Below, one piece after another: positions 7,497-16,181 of a stretch of 64,000 nucleotides of DNA. Every line of letters begins with the position of its first letter. Position 1 is the stretch's first letter. The notes beneath the pieces were generated by a model that did no database searches, was not told the DNA's origin, and was given only the letters and a program-made list of their open reading frames with translations. The DNA comes from Nocardioides sp. (GTDB taxonomy: Bacteria; Actinomycetota; Actinomycetes; Propionibacteriales; Nocardioidaceae), in contig JACJWV010000010.1 in assembly GCA_020636915.1 (NCBI GenBank), positions 123,384-187,383 on the forward strand, read 5' to 3'. Made by a program: the position numbers and the translations under genes.

Positions 7497-8784
7497 TCAG
7501 GCGGCGAGGATCCAGCGGCCGGGTTCGATCTGGATCCAGTCGGCGCGTGCTCGGGTGGAGTCGGGGGCGCGGGAGTGGTGGGTGTGTCCGGTGGGGGTGG
7601 TGATCTGCACGTGGTGGGGCTCCAGCGGGCCGGAGGTCACGGTGTGGCGCCAGCCGGGGGTCTCCTTGGTCAGGTTGCAGTCCTCGCACAGGCCCTGCCC
7701 GTTGGCGGCGCTGGTGGGGCCGCCCTCGGCGGCGGCGGTGACGTGGTCGGTGGTGCCGGATCCGGGCGTTGCGCAGGCGGTGCAGCAGATCTGGTCGCGC
7801 AAATTGATAAGTCCTTGAGACCACGTCGAAGGAGTTCCGCGACACGCTGTCCATCGCGACAGGGTGGTCGGTGTCCTCGAGCGGAACAGGCGCCGGACCC
7901 GGGTGGCCTGCTCAGGTGAGCGTGCACCAGGCCGCGGGCGACCGAGGCAGGCACCGGGCCGTGGACTGCAGGGCAGGAAATTGAGTCGGCAGGCTCGTCG
8001 TCACCGCCGAGAGCGGTCTGGCGAGACCTGTTTCAGGTCGACCGCGACCGAAGTGCGTGCGGCGGTGACCTTGCCTGTCCGGTCAGGCGGGCCGCAAGTA
8101 GTCGGCGACCAGCTGGGCGACCGACCGGTCGTCACGCCCATCGCGCAGTCGGTCGCCGCGGCGGTGTGCGAGTCATCACCGCCGCTCGCAGTGCACGTCA
8201 CCCACGGCCATTGTGTCGGTCCATCCCCAGCCAGCGGCTGGTGACCCGGCGACGGTCCTGGGCGGCCTCGCGGCACCAGGTCGCCCATCGAGTCGATGCG
8301 CATACCGCCCGGGCGACCGCCAGCGCGACCTCTTGGTCCCCATCGTGGGCAGCCGGTCGGCCAGGTCGGGCGTCGTTAACCCGGTCTGCCGCAGTGAAGG
8401 TCACCGACCCCGTCGGCGACCAGCTGGGCGCGGTGCTCGATGATACCCGCGCTCCAACACTTGGCCAGGGTGTGTGCAGGAGTCATCGACCAGCGCCACC
8501 GCCAGCCCAGTCGGCCGCCAGCCCCGGTGCGGGCTCTCGTGGCGGGCCAACCCGACCTGCGCCCCCACCGACCGGGACGGCTCACCGGCGTCCACGACCG
8601 CCGAGGTGATCCGTGCCTGCGCCGCACACGCCGCGGACTTCAACCGCTCCAACGCCTCGAGCCGGTCGATCCGCGCCGCCGGGTCCACGGGCACCGGCCC
8701 GGACCCCAGCAGCGCGGTGATCACCTGCAGATCCACCTCATCGAGGTGAACCAGCTGATCGGGACCGTCCGCCGAGTCGAACAT
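7497..8784 (-). pseudogene. DUF222 / HNH endonuclease (13E12-type) pseudogene
   Basis: The N-terminus from ATG 8784 is intact for about 100 codons: HLDEVDLQVITALLGSGPVP, then ARIDRLEALERLKSAACAAQ, typical of the DUF222 domain. The middle (about 7810-8480) has only scattered family-like fragments in changing frames. The C-terminal HNH zinc motif is readable at 7497-7802 (CCTACATPGSGTTDHVTAAA, then CEDCNLTKETPGW) and ends in a normal stop. The gene therefore decayed by several frameshifts in the middle while both ends are still recognisable. A perfect LexA box overlaps its start codon. Such genes are multi-copy and SOS-linked in mycobacteria. Confidence 0.85.
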
Positions 8785-8792
8785 GTGTTCGA
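8777..8792. promoter_or_regulatory. LexA (SOS) box
   Basis: TCGAACATGTGTTCGA is a perfect palindrome and an exact match to the actinobacterial SOS box TCGAAC-N4-GTTCGA. The ATG inside it (8784-8782 on the minus strand) is the start codon of the DUF222/HNH pseudogene, so repressor binding would block initiation directly. Confidence 0.85.
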
Positions 8793-8955
8793 GTATATGG
8801 CAGATACGCCGGCGTGTCCAGAGCGCGTCCATGTTTGATCTGGTTGCGCCCCATTCCGATTGATCCTGGGCGCAGCGGTCTTCCGGATCTGCCGAGTTCC
8901 GTGCCGTGCGACGAGGACCTGGCCGCCTATCTCGTCGACGTCATAGCCTAAGGTC

Positions 8956-9150
8956 GTGAACTTCAACCTGTCGCGGACATCGACCGTGGTTGTCCTACTC
9001 CTCGGCATCCTCGCGATGGTTGCGCTGTTGTACGGGCTGGCTCAGGTGTGGGACGCTTACACCGGCGCTGAGCGGTCGGCGGACCTACCGGATCTGCCGC
9101 GTTCCGCGCCTCATGCCAGTGAGCGGGCTGTATGCGTTCTCGTCGCTTAG
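8956..9150 (+). CDS. small one-TM protein, possibly truncated, 64 aa
   Basis: GTG start followed by a short polar stretch and one hydrophobic helix (TSTVVVLLLGILAMVALLYGL). The last 25 residues lie over a sequence (CCGGATCTGCCGCGTTCCGC) that recurs in noncoding parts of this region, so the C-terminus is probably out-of-register read-through of a repeat edge and the original gene was longer. No function is suggested. It lies just before the decayed copy of the tandem duplication. Confidence 0.35.
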   Translation: MNFNLSRTSTVVVLLLGILAMVALLYGLAQVWDAYTGAERSADLPDLPRSAPHASERAVCVLVA

Positions 9151-9155
9151 GGTTT

Positions 9156-9469
9156 GGCTGAGCGGCGATCGTCGCGAGTAACTGCGCTCGAGGTTGCACG
9201 CGAAACTCTGGTACGTGGTCGCGTTGAATCTCGCGGCGCTTATTGATATGATCCTCGACGTATCTCAGCCGAGCCCCGTAAGCCGCTGTGGGTTCCTGTT
9301 GTGGCCCTGGTGTCGAGCTCGGCGACAGGTACCATCTTCATCCTGAGCGACCCATCCGTTCGGCATCGGCTGCCTCAGCAGCACTGCGCTATCAACCTCA
9401 GTATTCCTGGTGCTCTTCCTCATCTTCTTCGTGACCTACTTTGCTCGTCCTGGTGGTCGGGCATCCTGA
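9156..9469 (+). pseudogene. decayed copy of the 3-TM gene at 11207
   Basis: The DNA matches 11207-11527 closely (for example GTGGCCCTGGTGTCGAGCTC in both), but the start region is altered and several one- and two-base indels change the frame. The TGA corresponding to the intact gene's stop is at 9467-9469. It cannot encode the 106-aa product. Confidence 0.8.
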
Positions 9470-9589
9470 TGTCGAGCAGGTGGGGCTCATCGCGCACCGA
9501 TCTGACGCGACGAAGGTGCGCGAACGTGTCGATGGCCGGGCGCTGATCGCCGCGCGAGCGTTCCTCTCAAAGGCGGTTGAGTGTCAGAC

Positions 9590-9945
9590 AGTAGGGGACA
9601 TAATGAAGCGATCTCGGAGGCGTCGACACCGGACGTCGTCGTTGCGAGGCGGAAGCGACGCTGGATGGCGCTCGCCGCCTGCCGTCCTTGCGTTCGCGAA
9701 CGTACAGGACTGTTTCTCAACATCCTGTGGGTTGTCGCTTGGTATCAGGACCACGGTCCACGAACCTGTGCCCCAAGACATCTGGGCCCATTCGTAATCG
9801 TGGCTTGGGCTCAAGCGGTCGTAGACAGGCTGGTGCTTCTCGGTGTGAAGCGCACTCGCGTCGCTGAATGTTCCTCCTGGGCGCAGCCGTAGCGACCGTC
9901 GTGTTCTTCGCGGCTCATGTTCTTCGTCGCCCGTACATCGAATGA
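9590..9945 (+). pseudogene. decayed copy of the 3-TM gene at 11645
   Basis: Matches 11645-12004. The ATG of the intact gene reads GTA here, and insertions early in the gene (near 9605 and 9680) plus later deletions scramble the frame. Pieces such as LGLFLNILWVVAWYQDH can still be assembled only by changing frame. Confidence 0.8.
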
Positions 9946-10034
9946 CGCCCAGGCCGAGTCGACGACGCTCAACCGGATCTGCCGCGAGTCGCTCGCTCAT
10001 GCCGCAGTGGTGCGCAGCTATCGCCCGCACATCC

Positions 10035-10137
10035 CGTCGTAGACCGACGGGCGAAATCACGCCGGCACTGGGTGCTTGGGCGTGCCGGACCGATGGGGTC
10101 CGGTTCCTGCTGCCAAATCGGTCTACGTGATCTCGCA
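10035..10137. repeat. long-hairpin element, copy C (degraded)
   Basis: Matches the intact hairpin at 12093-12192 inside the duplicated unit. The left arm still begins CGTCGTAGACCGACGGGC and the right arm ends CGGTCTACGTGATCTCGC, but the inner part of both arms has changed, so pairing is weakened. It decayed along with its neighbours. Confidence 0.75.
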
Positions 10138-10225
10138 CGATGACCAGTCCCCATCGGACATGCCGCTTTGTCCGTGCGCGCTCCTGCCGATGTCCGTGCC
10201 GGGCGTCTGCGTCCCCAGCCAGGCC

Positions 10226-10558
10226 CTACTGACCCGACAATTAAGTTCGTCCCCGGGTCAGGTCGTCTCGGGCACCGTACTCGATGAGGAAGTCTGACCC
10301 GAGCGCTGCCTGGACCTTCTTGCTCAAGGCGTGACCCTAGCTGGTCGTGCTCGTACAGGTCGTTAGGTGTCCAGTTGGCGTTTGCCCGCCGATGGTCTGT
10401 GTATTGGTCGACCCAGTGGCGGACCTCAGCGCGTAGGTCGTCCGGTAGAAGCGGTTCTTCCTCGTCGTACGTGGTACGTCTGATCCCACAGGCCGATGCG
10501 AGATGTCATCAGTCATCATCCGCACGCGCAACGCTCCGCGATATAGGACTCTGGTCAT
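10226..10558 (-). pseudogene. decayed copy of the 112-aa gene at 12281
   Basis: Corresponds to 12281-12619 and keeps both the TAG (10226-10228) and the ATG position (10556-10558). The interior has indels and substitutions, and the short readable pieces (RVRMMTDDIS) are in different frames. Confidence 0.75.
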
Positions 10559-10683
10559 CAGCTCATCATGTCTCCAACTGTCCGCACATGCCGCGACCGG
10601 AGCGATCGTCGGTCGCCGCCGCGCCAGTAAGGCTCGACCTGAGCTCGGCGCACCGACCACCCGAACTGGTCGTCAGACGCACG

Positions 10684-11200
10684 TCACCAGTCGGCCGGGG
10701 AGCCAGGACCGCAGACAAGAACTTCGGTCCCGGATGGCAGGTCATTACCGCGCCCTCGCTGAGCTGGCGGGACCACCCCATCAAAGAGTCGAAGTCAGGA
10801 TGGCGGGTCCCACCGACTCCGTTGACCCTGAGACCACCTCGACGTCACCGCAGACCCGAAACAGCACGACCAGCCCCTCGACAGAGTCATATTGTTAGCG
10901 TCGTCAACGGCCTCGAGCAGGTCTCCGAGCCGAAGTCACAACGGCGTCACCCAGCCGCAGTCAGGCACTTGGTCAGGGTCCACGACCCATCACCAGCAGC
11001 AAGAACGAAGAGATTGGCGCGACCCGGCCTCACCAGCGACAACGGCACCACGCCCAGGACCGACACGAGGACACGCGACAGCTGAAGAGCGGATCCGGGC
11101 TATCCGTCCAGCATCCCCGACAGCGGCGGACCCCGACGCCAGCGCGACGACCGCGCGCGCGCCAGCTCGTCGACCAGCACATCCAGCCACACCCGAGCCC
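10684..11200 (-). pseudogene. decayed, 5'-truncated copy of the DUF6226-like gene
   Basis: Corresponds to 12741-13260, the last about 170 codons of the intact gene. It lacks the first about 50 codons because the duplication boundary falls inside the gene at 11200/13260. In addition it contains frameshifts, for example around 10850-10920. The truncation shows that this segment arose by duplication and not by independent decay of a complete operon. Confidence 0.78.
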
Positions 11201-11206
11201 TTGGCT

Positions 11207-11527
11207 GTGAGCAGCGATCAATCGCGAGTAACTGCGCTCGGGGTTGCACCGAAACTCTGGTACGTGGTCGCGTTGAATCTCGCGGCGCTGTTGATAGCGG
11301 TCCTCGCGACGTATCTCAGCCGAGCCCCGTGGCCGCTGTGGGTTCCTGTTGTGGCCCTGGTGTCGAGCTCGGCGACAGGTGCCATCTTCGTGTTCCACAA
11401 GGCGACCCGTCCGTTCGGCATCGGCTGCCTCAGCGGCACTGCGCTGTCAGCCTCGGTGTTCCTGGTGCTCTTCCTCATCTTCTTCGTGACCTACTTTGTC
11501 GTCCCTGGTGGTCACGAACTGTCCTGA
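11207..11527 (+). CDS. 3-TM membrane protein of unknown function, 106 aa
   Basis: GTG start, then a short polar N-terminus and three hydrophobic helices at about 17-37 (LWYVVALNLAALLIAVLATY), 43-62 (PLWVPVVALVSSSATGAIFV) and 76-98 (ALSASVFLVLFLIFFVTYFV). No enzymatic motif is visible. Followed after 117 bp by a second small 3-TM gene on the same strand and facing a convergent minus-strand set. A frameshifted duplicate lies 2.05 kb upstream. Family not recognised. Confidence 0.7.
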   Translation: MSSDQSRVTALGVAPKLWYVVALNLAALLIAVLATYLSRAPWPLWVPVVALVSSSATGAIFVFHKATRPFGIGCLSGTALSASVFLVLFLIFFVTYFVVPGGHELS

Positions 11528-11644
11528 TGTCGAGCGGGTGGGGCTCATCGCACCGATCTGACGCGACGAGTGCGCGAACGTGTCGATGGCCGGGCGCTGG
11601 TCGCCGCGCGAGCCGTTCCTCTCAAGGCGGTTGAGTGTCAGACA

Positions 11645-12004
11645 ATGGGGGACATGACGATCTCGGAGGCGTCGACACCGGACGTCGTCGTTGCGGGGCG
11701 GAAGCGACGCTGGATGGCGCTCGCCGCCGTCCTTGCGTTCGCGAACATCCTGGGACTGTTTCTCAACATCCTGTGGGTTGTCGCTTGGTATCAGGACCAC
11801 GAGTCCACGAACTACCTTGTGCCCCAAGACATCTGGGCCCCGTTCATCGTCGTGGCTTGGGCTCAAGCGGTCGTGAACGGGCTGGTGCTCTCGGTGTGGA
11901 AGCGCACTCGCGTCGCTGGTGTCGGCGTCCTCCTGGGCGCAGCCGTAGCGACCGTCGTGTTCTTCGCGTGGCTCATGTTCTTCGTCGCCCCGTACATCGA
12001 ATGA
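11645..12004 (+). CDS. 3-TM membrane protein of unknown function, 119 aa
   Basis: A polar N-terminus with a basic patch (GRKRRW) precedes three hydrophobic helices at about 22-44 (ALAAVLAFANILGLFLNILW), 61-82 (APFIVVAWAQAVVNGLVLSV) and 90-115 (GVGVLLGAAVATVVFFAWLM). ATG at 11645 is used; ATG at 11654 is an alternative three codons in. It is not similar enough in sequence to the preceding 3-TM gene to call them paralogues by eye. A broken copy is at 9590-9945. Function unknown. Confidence 0.7.
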   Translation: MGDMTISEASTPDVVVAGRKRRWMALAAVLAFANILGLFLNILWVVAWYQDHESTNYLVPQDIWAPFIVVAWAQAVVNGLVLSVWKRTRVAGVGVLLGAAVATVVFFAWLMFFVAPYIE

Positions 12005-12092
12005 CGCCCAGGCCGAGTCGACGACGCTCAACCGGATCTGCCGCGAGTCGCTCGCTCATGCCGAAAGTGGTGCGCATGGCTATCGCCGCATC

Positions 12093-12192
12093 CGTCGTAG
12101 ACCGACGGGCAGAAGTCCGCCGGCACTGAGTGCTTAGGCGTGCCGGACCGATGGGGTCCGGGGGTTCTGCCCGTCGGTCTACGTGATCTCGC
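12093..12192. repeat. long-hairpin element, copy B
   Basis: Arms GTAGACCGACGGGCAGAA and TTCTGCCCGTCGGTCTAC pair perfectly over 18 bp. The loop of about 45 bases contains two further small hairpins (CCGGCAC/GTGCCGG and GGACC/GGTCC). It lies between convergent genes (stops at 12004 and 12281), so it might also end transcription, although no T-run follows. Flanks (CGGATCTGCCG upstream, CATCCGGACATGCCG downstream) are shared with copy D. Confidence 0.85.
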
Positions 12193-12280
12193 ACGATGAC
12201 CAGTCCCATCCGGACATGCCGCTGTCCGTGCGCGCTCCTGCCGATGTCCGTGCCGGGCGTCTGCGTCCCCAGCCCGGGCC

Positions 12281-12619
12281 CTACTGACCCGACGAACCAA
12301 GTTCGTCCCCGAGTCGGGTCGTCTCGGGCACGTACTCGATGAGGAAGTCTGACCCGAGCGCTGCCTGGACCTTCTTGCTCAAGGCGTGACCTAGCTGGTC
12401 GTGCTCGTACAGGTCGTTAGGTGTCCAGTTGGCGTTTGCCCCGCCGATGGTCTGTGTGTATTGGTCGACCCAGTAGCGGACCTCGGCGCGTAGGTCGTCC
12501 GGTAGAGGCAGTTCTTCCTCGTCGTACGTGAGCGTCTGATCCCACAGGCCGATGCCCGAGATGTCGTCGGTCATCATCCGCACGCGCAGCGGCTCGCATT
12601 CGCCAGGACTCTGGGTCAT
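12281..12619 (-). CDS. acidic hypothetical protein, 112 aa
   Basis: Soluble, acidic, no membrane segment. Readable features are an acidic middle (TYDEEELPLPDDLRAEVRYW) and a C-terminal helix (YEHDQLGHALSKKVQAALGS). The ATG at 12619 is chosen because GGAGA lies 12 bases upstream; an internal MMTDD start 14 codons later is possible. It is the last of three minus-strand genes, 121 bp after the DUF6226-like gene. The small acidic, immunity-protein-like look is only an impression; no family is recognised. Confidence 0.6.
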   Translation of the reverse strand: MTQSPGECEPLRVRMMTDDISGIGLWDQTLTYDEEELPLPDDLRAEVRYWVDQYTQTIGGANANWTPNDLYEHDQLGHALSKKVQAALGSDFLIEYVPETTRLGDELGSSGQ

Positions 12620-12740
12620 CGGCTCATCATGTCTCCAACTGTCCGCACATGCCGCGACCGGAGCGATCGTCGGTCGCCGCCGCGCCAGTAAGGCTCGACC
12701 TGAGCTCGGCACCGACCACCCGAACTGGTCGTCGAACACG

Positions 12741-13409
12741 TCACCGGTCGGCCGGGAGCCAGGACCGCGAGACAAGAACTTCGGTCCCGGATGGCAGGTC
12801 GACCTGCGCGCCCTCGCTGAGCTGGCGGGACCACCCCATCAAGAGGTCGAAGTCGGGATGGCCCGGGGTCCCACCGGCCTCGTTGACCCGCGGAGACCAC
12901 CTCGACGTCCACCGCAGACCCCGAAACAGCACGACCGGCCCCTCGACGAAGTCGCTGATAGCGTCGTCAACGGCCTCGAGCAGGGTCTCCGAGCCGAAGT
13001 CACAAGCGTCGCAGCCGCAGTCAGGCACTTGGTCCAGGGTCCACGACCCATCACCGGCGGCAAGAACGAGAGACGGCGGCGACCCCGACCCCCTCACCAG
13101 CGACAACGGCACCACGCCCGGGACCGACACGAGGACGCGACGGCTGAAGAGCGGATCCGGGCTGTCCGTCGTCGGCATCCCCGACGGCGGCCCGGACCCC
13201 GACGCCGGCGCGACGACCGCGCCCAGCTCGTCGACCAGCACATCCAGCCACACCCGAGCCCGGTCAAGAACGACTCGATACCGGTCGGGGTCCGTGACCC
13301 GCGAATACTCCTCTTCGCTCGCATCCCTGCCGTCGGGGTGGGGGTTCGGCCACGACGGCCGATCGGTCGCCGCGTAGACGGCGGCGACCCGTTCGCGCAG
13401 CTCGGACAT
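12741..13409 (-). CDS. DUF6226-like protein, 222 aa
   Basis: The protein begins SELRERVAAVYAATDRPSWP and carries a cysteine cluster (PDCGCDACDFGSETLL) near residue 135 that I associate with the family named DUF6226, of unknown function. The three cysteines could bind zinc. The C-terminus contains WSRQLSEGAQVDLPSGTEV. ATG at 13409 has GTGAGGTGG upstream. The last about 170 codons exist again, broken, at 10684-11200. It lies 191 bp after the 391-aa gene on the same strand. Family name given with moderate certainty. Confidence 0.75.
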   Translation of the reverse strand: MSELRERVAAVYAATDRPSWPNPHPDGRDASEEEYSRVTDPDRYRVVLDRARVWLDVLVDELGAVVAPASGSGPPSGMPTTDSPDPLFSRRVLVSVPGVVPLSLVRGSGSPPSLVLAAGDGSWTLDQVPDCGCDACDFGSETLLEAVDDAISDFVEGPVVLFRGLRWTSRWSPRVNEAGGTPGHPDFDLLMGWSRQLSEGAQVDLPSGTEVLVSRSWLPADR

Positions 13410-13600
13410 GGCGACCACCTCACCACCGTAGGTGCACCGTCCAGCGAGATTGGCGCCGCTGCACCTCGTCGCCGCGCGAGCGTCCGGGACTGCGGCAGCG
13501 TCATCGCCGACGCCCAACTTGGCCGCTGACGGCGAACAGCCGGGCGCTCAGGCCCGTCCGGTGGCCGATCCTGTGGCGTGGGTGGCGGCTGCTCGCGGCG

Positions 13601-14776
13601 TCACGTCGGGACGCCGAGTCCAGCGTGGTCGGCGATGGAGAGCTGGTAGGCCCAGTAGGTCTCCATGTCGTCGAGCCACTCCACCGGCAGGCCCTCGTGG
13701 GTGATGGTGATGGTCGTCCTCGGCTCACCCTCGTCGTCTCGGGACTGGGCGAGGTCCACGCTGAACGTCGAATCCTCGGCGAGTACGTCGTTTGCGCTTT
13801 CGGGTAGCAACGGTGAGGGGCCTCGGTCACCTACGCGCCGCACCCAGTTCCAGGTCTTGACGGCCCGGCTGGGTGACTCGAGGACGAGGAACCTGGTCCG
13901 GACGGCGCCGTGCCCGGTCAGCTGGTCGCGGCTGTCGTCGGAGTACGTCCAGGTCTCGGTCCCGCCGGCCTTGTCCCACCCGGGGCCGCTCATGTGCGAC
14001 CAACTGGGTAGGCCGAGCCACACATGGCTCCAGCTCCCGACGTGGGCGCACAGGTTGAACAGCCGTCGGCGGGTGCCACGGATGGTCCGCTCGACTCGCA
14101 CCGAGCCGGTCTTGCCGGACAGGGTCCGAGCGCCGGGTGTGCCGTCGACGTCGCGACCAATCCGGGCTGCGGCGGCCAGGCCCGCCTCGCCCTCAGGAAT
14201 GACTAGCCGCGGCGGCGGGTTCAGCACCTGGGCGGCGTACGGGCTGGTCAGTCGGACGACGGTCGGGTCGGTCGGCGGCGCTGACCACGCCTCGAGCAGG
14301 TACCACTCCTTCGGCGGCAGGTCCGCGTCCAGGTCGTCGAGGTCGTCGAGGTCGTCGGCCTGGTCGAGGTCGCGGACGCGTCGCCCACGCGCAGAGATGC
14401 GTACCCGGTACTGGCCCGGCTCGGGGGTGAGAACGATCTGGGGGTCGTTGTCGACCAGCTCCGTCGCTGAGAGTCCGGTGGTCGAGGTGACGGAGACCTC
14501 GACGACGTCCTCCCACTCCTCGCCCGCGTCCGGCGGCGCCATGTCCCACAGGCGAGTCGTCACCGAGAACGGTCCCCACTGGTCGGCCGTCTGAACCCAC
14601 AGGTCGCTGCTGCCGTCCTCGTCGTCCGGCGGCGGGACGGTCACCAGGGTGTTGTCCGCCGGCGCGACCGATATCAGGTCACCCAGGTCGTTTCCGCGGA
14701 CCACGACGCACGAGTAACTGGTCTCGATGACCCCTTCGTCCGAGTGCAGCACCGTCGGACTGCCCGAGCTGGTCAT
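13601..14776 (-). CDS. hypothetical protein, 391 aa
   Basis: Soluble and acidic. The N-terminal half looks like a beta-rich domain ending in EPGQYRVRISARGRRVRD, followed by an Asp/Leu repeat (DDLDDLDDLDADL, about 143-155) from a GTCGAG-type tandem repeat in the DNA. The C-terminal half has many Trp and Arg residues (GSWSHVWLGLPSWSHMS, WNWVRRVGDRG) and ends in a helix. The ATG at 14776 is preceded by GAAGAGGATGAC. It heads the minus-strand set with the DUF6226-like and 112-aa genes. No family or function is recognised. Confidence 0.65.
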   Translation of the reverse strand: MTSSGSPTVLHSDEGVIETSYSCVVVRGNDLGDLISVAPADNTLVTVPPPDDEDGSSDLWVQTADQWGPFSVTTRLWDMAPPDAGEEWEDVVEVSVTSTTGLSATELVDNDPQIVLTPEPGQYRVRISARGRRVRDLDQADDLDDLDDLDADLPPKEWYLLEAWSAPPTDPTVVRLTSPYAAQVLNPPPRLVIPEGEAGLAAAARIGRDVDGTPGARTLSGKTGSVRVERTIRGTRRRLFNLCAHVGSWSHVWLGLPSWSHMSGPGWDKAGGTETWTYSDDSRDQLTGHGAVRTRFLVLESPSRAVKTWNWVRRVGDRGPSPLLPESANDVLAEDSTFSVDLAQSRDDEGEPRTTITITHEGLPVEWLDDMETYWAYQLSIADHAGLGVPT

Positions 14777-15236
14777 GTCATCCTCTTCACCTCGTAGGGG
14801 CCGCCATCCTCACCCAGCGCGGGTCGTCGCGCGCCCAAACGGCCTATCGAGCCCGTCGGGCATGCACGGTGCCGTCTCTGTCTGCGCTTGCAGCGACCGG
14901 GCAGGTTGCCGACCGTGCCGAACGCAGCGGCCGTGCGCACGTCCGTGGTCGCATCCGACCGTCGTCCGGGTCTGCCGCGTAGCGCGCGCTCTTGCCGAAA
15001 GTCGCGCGCATGGCTCTCGCCGCATCCGTCGTAGACCGACGGGCAGAAGTCAGCCGACACTGAGTGCTTGAGCGTGGAGGTCCAATGGGGTCCGGGGGTT
15101 CTGCCCGTCGGTCTACGAGATCTCGCGCGAAGGCCAGTCCCATCCGGACATGCCGCGTTGAGGGCGGCCACGCTCGCCCGGATCTGCCGGGACGAGTGCG
15201 CGCAGCCGATGAGTGCGCACCGACTAGCGTGTCGGC
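14777..15236. other. gene-free stretch with hairpin element
   Basis: No convincing coding signal. It holds the divergent promoters of the 391-aa gene and the GNAT gene, hairpin copy D, and repeated CGG(A/G)TCTGCCG boxes at about 14968 and 15179. Confidence 0.6.
15027..15126. repeat. long-hairpin element, copy D
   Basis: Same 18-bp arms as copy B (GTAGACCGACGGGCAGAA / TTCTGCCCGTCGGTCTAC), perfect pairing, loop differing in several positions. The homology with copy B also extends about 60 bp to the left (ATGGCTCTCGCCGCATC) and 35 bp to the right (CCAGTCCCATCCGGACATGC), so the full element is about 200 bp. Confidence 0.85.
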
Positions 15237-15722
15237 ATGACCGTGCAGGTACGGCCAGCCGGCCTCGCGGACGTGGCTGCGATCGTCGCTTTCGGATCAT
15301 CGGTGGTCCCGCCGCACTACGCCCCGATCCTCGGCGAGGCGGTCGCGACCCGGCAGCTGGCCTGGTGGACCGCAGAACGCATGAGCGCGGCCGTCGAAGC
15401 CCGCAGGGTGTACGTGGCGACAGACGGCGACGCCCTCGTCGGGGTGTCTGAGACAGGCGAGTTGGCCGGTCGACAGGTGATCTGGAAGCTCTACCTTGCG
15501 CCTGACCACCGTGGACGTTCGCTGGGGCCGGAGTTGCTCCGCCATGCCATCGCTGGGCTTCCCGTGGACTGCGACCAGGTCTTCGTTGAGCACGTCGCTG
15601 GCAACACCCGTGCCGCAGCCTTCTACGAGCGCGAGGGGTTCGAGATCGTCAAGATCGAACCCGGGACCGCGGACACCCCCGAAGGGGCCATCGTCTGGCG
15701 CCGGCGCGAGATCCACCGCTAG
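15237..15722 (+). CDS. GNAT-family N-acetyltransferase, 161 aa
   Basis: Cytoplasmic acetyl-CoA-dependent acetyltransferase with unknown substrate. The N-terminus VQVRPAGLADVAAIVAF is the usual first strand and helix; the acetyl-CoA loop appears as LAPDHRGRSLGPELLRHAI (about 83-101), a slightly altered RGxGxG/A site (RGRSLG); NTRAAAFYEREGFEIV (about 122-137) is the conserved motif B. Length is normal. ATG at 15237. It stands alone between two gene-poor stretches. Confidence 0.87.
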   Translation: MTVQVRPAGLADVAAIVAFGSSVVPPHYAPILGEAVATRQLAWWTAERMSAAVEARRVYVATDGDALVGVSETGELAGRQVIWKLYLAPDHRGRSLGPELLRHAIAGLPVDCDQVFVEHVAGNTRAAAFYEREGFEIVKIEPGTADTPEGAIVWRRREIHR

Positions 15723-16181
15723 AACGCCGGTCACATGTCCTGTGCCGCGAGGGTGATCGCTCAGCCGGTGTCCGGACGCCGGATCACGCGGGTCGTGCGC
15801 CTCAGCCCGATCCAGGGATCGGTCTCAGCCCACGACTCGCGCTCGGTGCTGGGAACGGCGGCGCACGCCGGGACGTCAGGCGTTGGGAGCCATCGGCGGC
15901 TCCGAGCGCATGACGTACCGGTCGAGTTCATCAGGCACAGCGGGTACACGGTCGACGGCTACGAGGCTGGTGCGCCGACGGAGTGACGGAGCGGCTCAGA
16001 AGGCCCGACGACACCAACCGGATCTGCCGCGCGGTGGGCGAGCCGGAGCGCTCCATGCGCGGCTGGACCGCCTGCAGCCGGGTGCATGTCTTCGTCAACT
16101 GCCGCAGCGTGGTCGCGACACAGGCGACCTGAACCGGCTGCGTGTCTTCCCACCCGACCCCGCACAGCTCGAGGTCATGAG
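15723..16181. other. gene-free stretch, possible gene remnants
   Basis: No full gene is supported. On the minus strand a frame ending near 15881 reads like the end of a protein (VPDELDRYVMRSEPPMAPNA) but has no start, so it may be a remnant. A CCGGATCTGCCGCG box occurs near 16018, as in other gaps of this region. Confidence 0.4.

Larger units (their letters stand above)
9152..11200. repeat. tandem duplication, upstream (decayed) copy, about 2.05 kb
   Basis: Nearly every stretch matches 11201-13260 at an offset of 2050 bp near the left end and 2061 bp near the right end, the difference being small indels. The unit runs from just before the first 3-TM gene to inside the DUF6226-like gene. This copy has many single-base deletions and insertions that break all four genes, whereas the downstream copy is open throughout. 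No transposase or terminal inverted repeat borders it. Confidence 0.88.
11201..13260. repeat. tandem duplication, downstream (intact) copy
   Basis: Homologous to 9152-11200. The left edge is near TTGGCTGTGAGC and the right edge near CACACCCGAGCC inside the DUF6226-like gene. All genes are open in this copy, and the last one continues past the duplication edge to its own start. Confidence 0.88.

Noticed and set aside
8956..11200. Insertion sequence or transposon as source of the duplication
   Set aside because: No transposase frame, no terminal inverted repeats and no target duplication are visible at 9152, 11200 or 13260.
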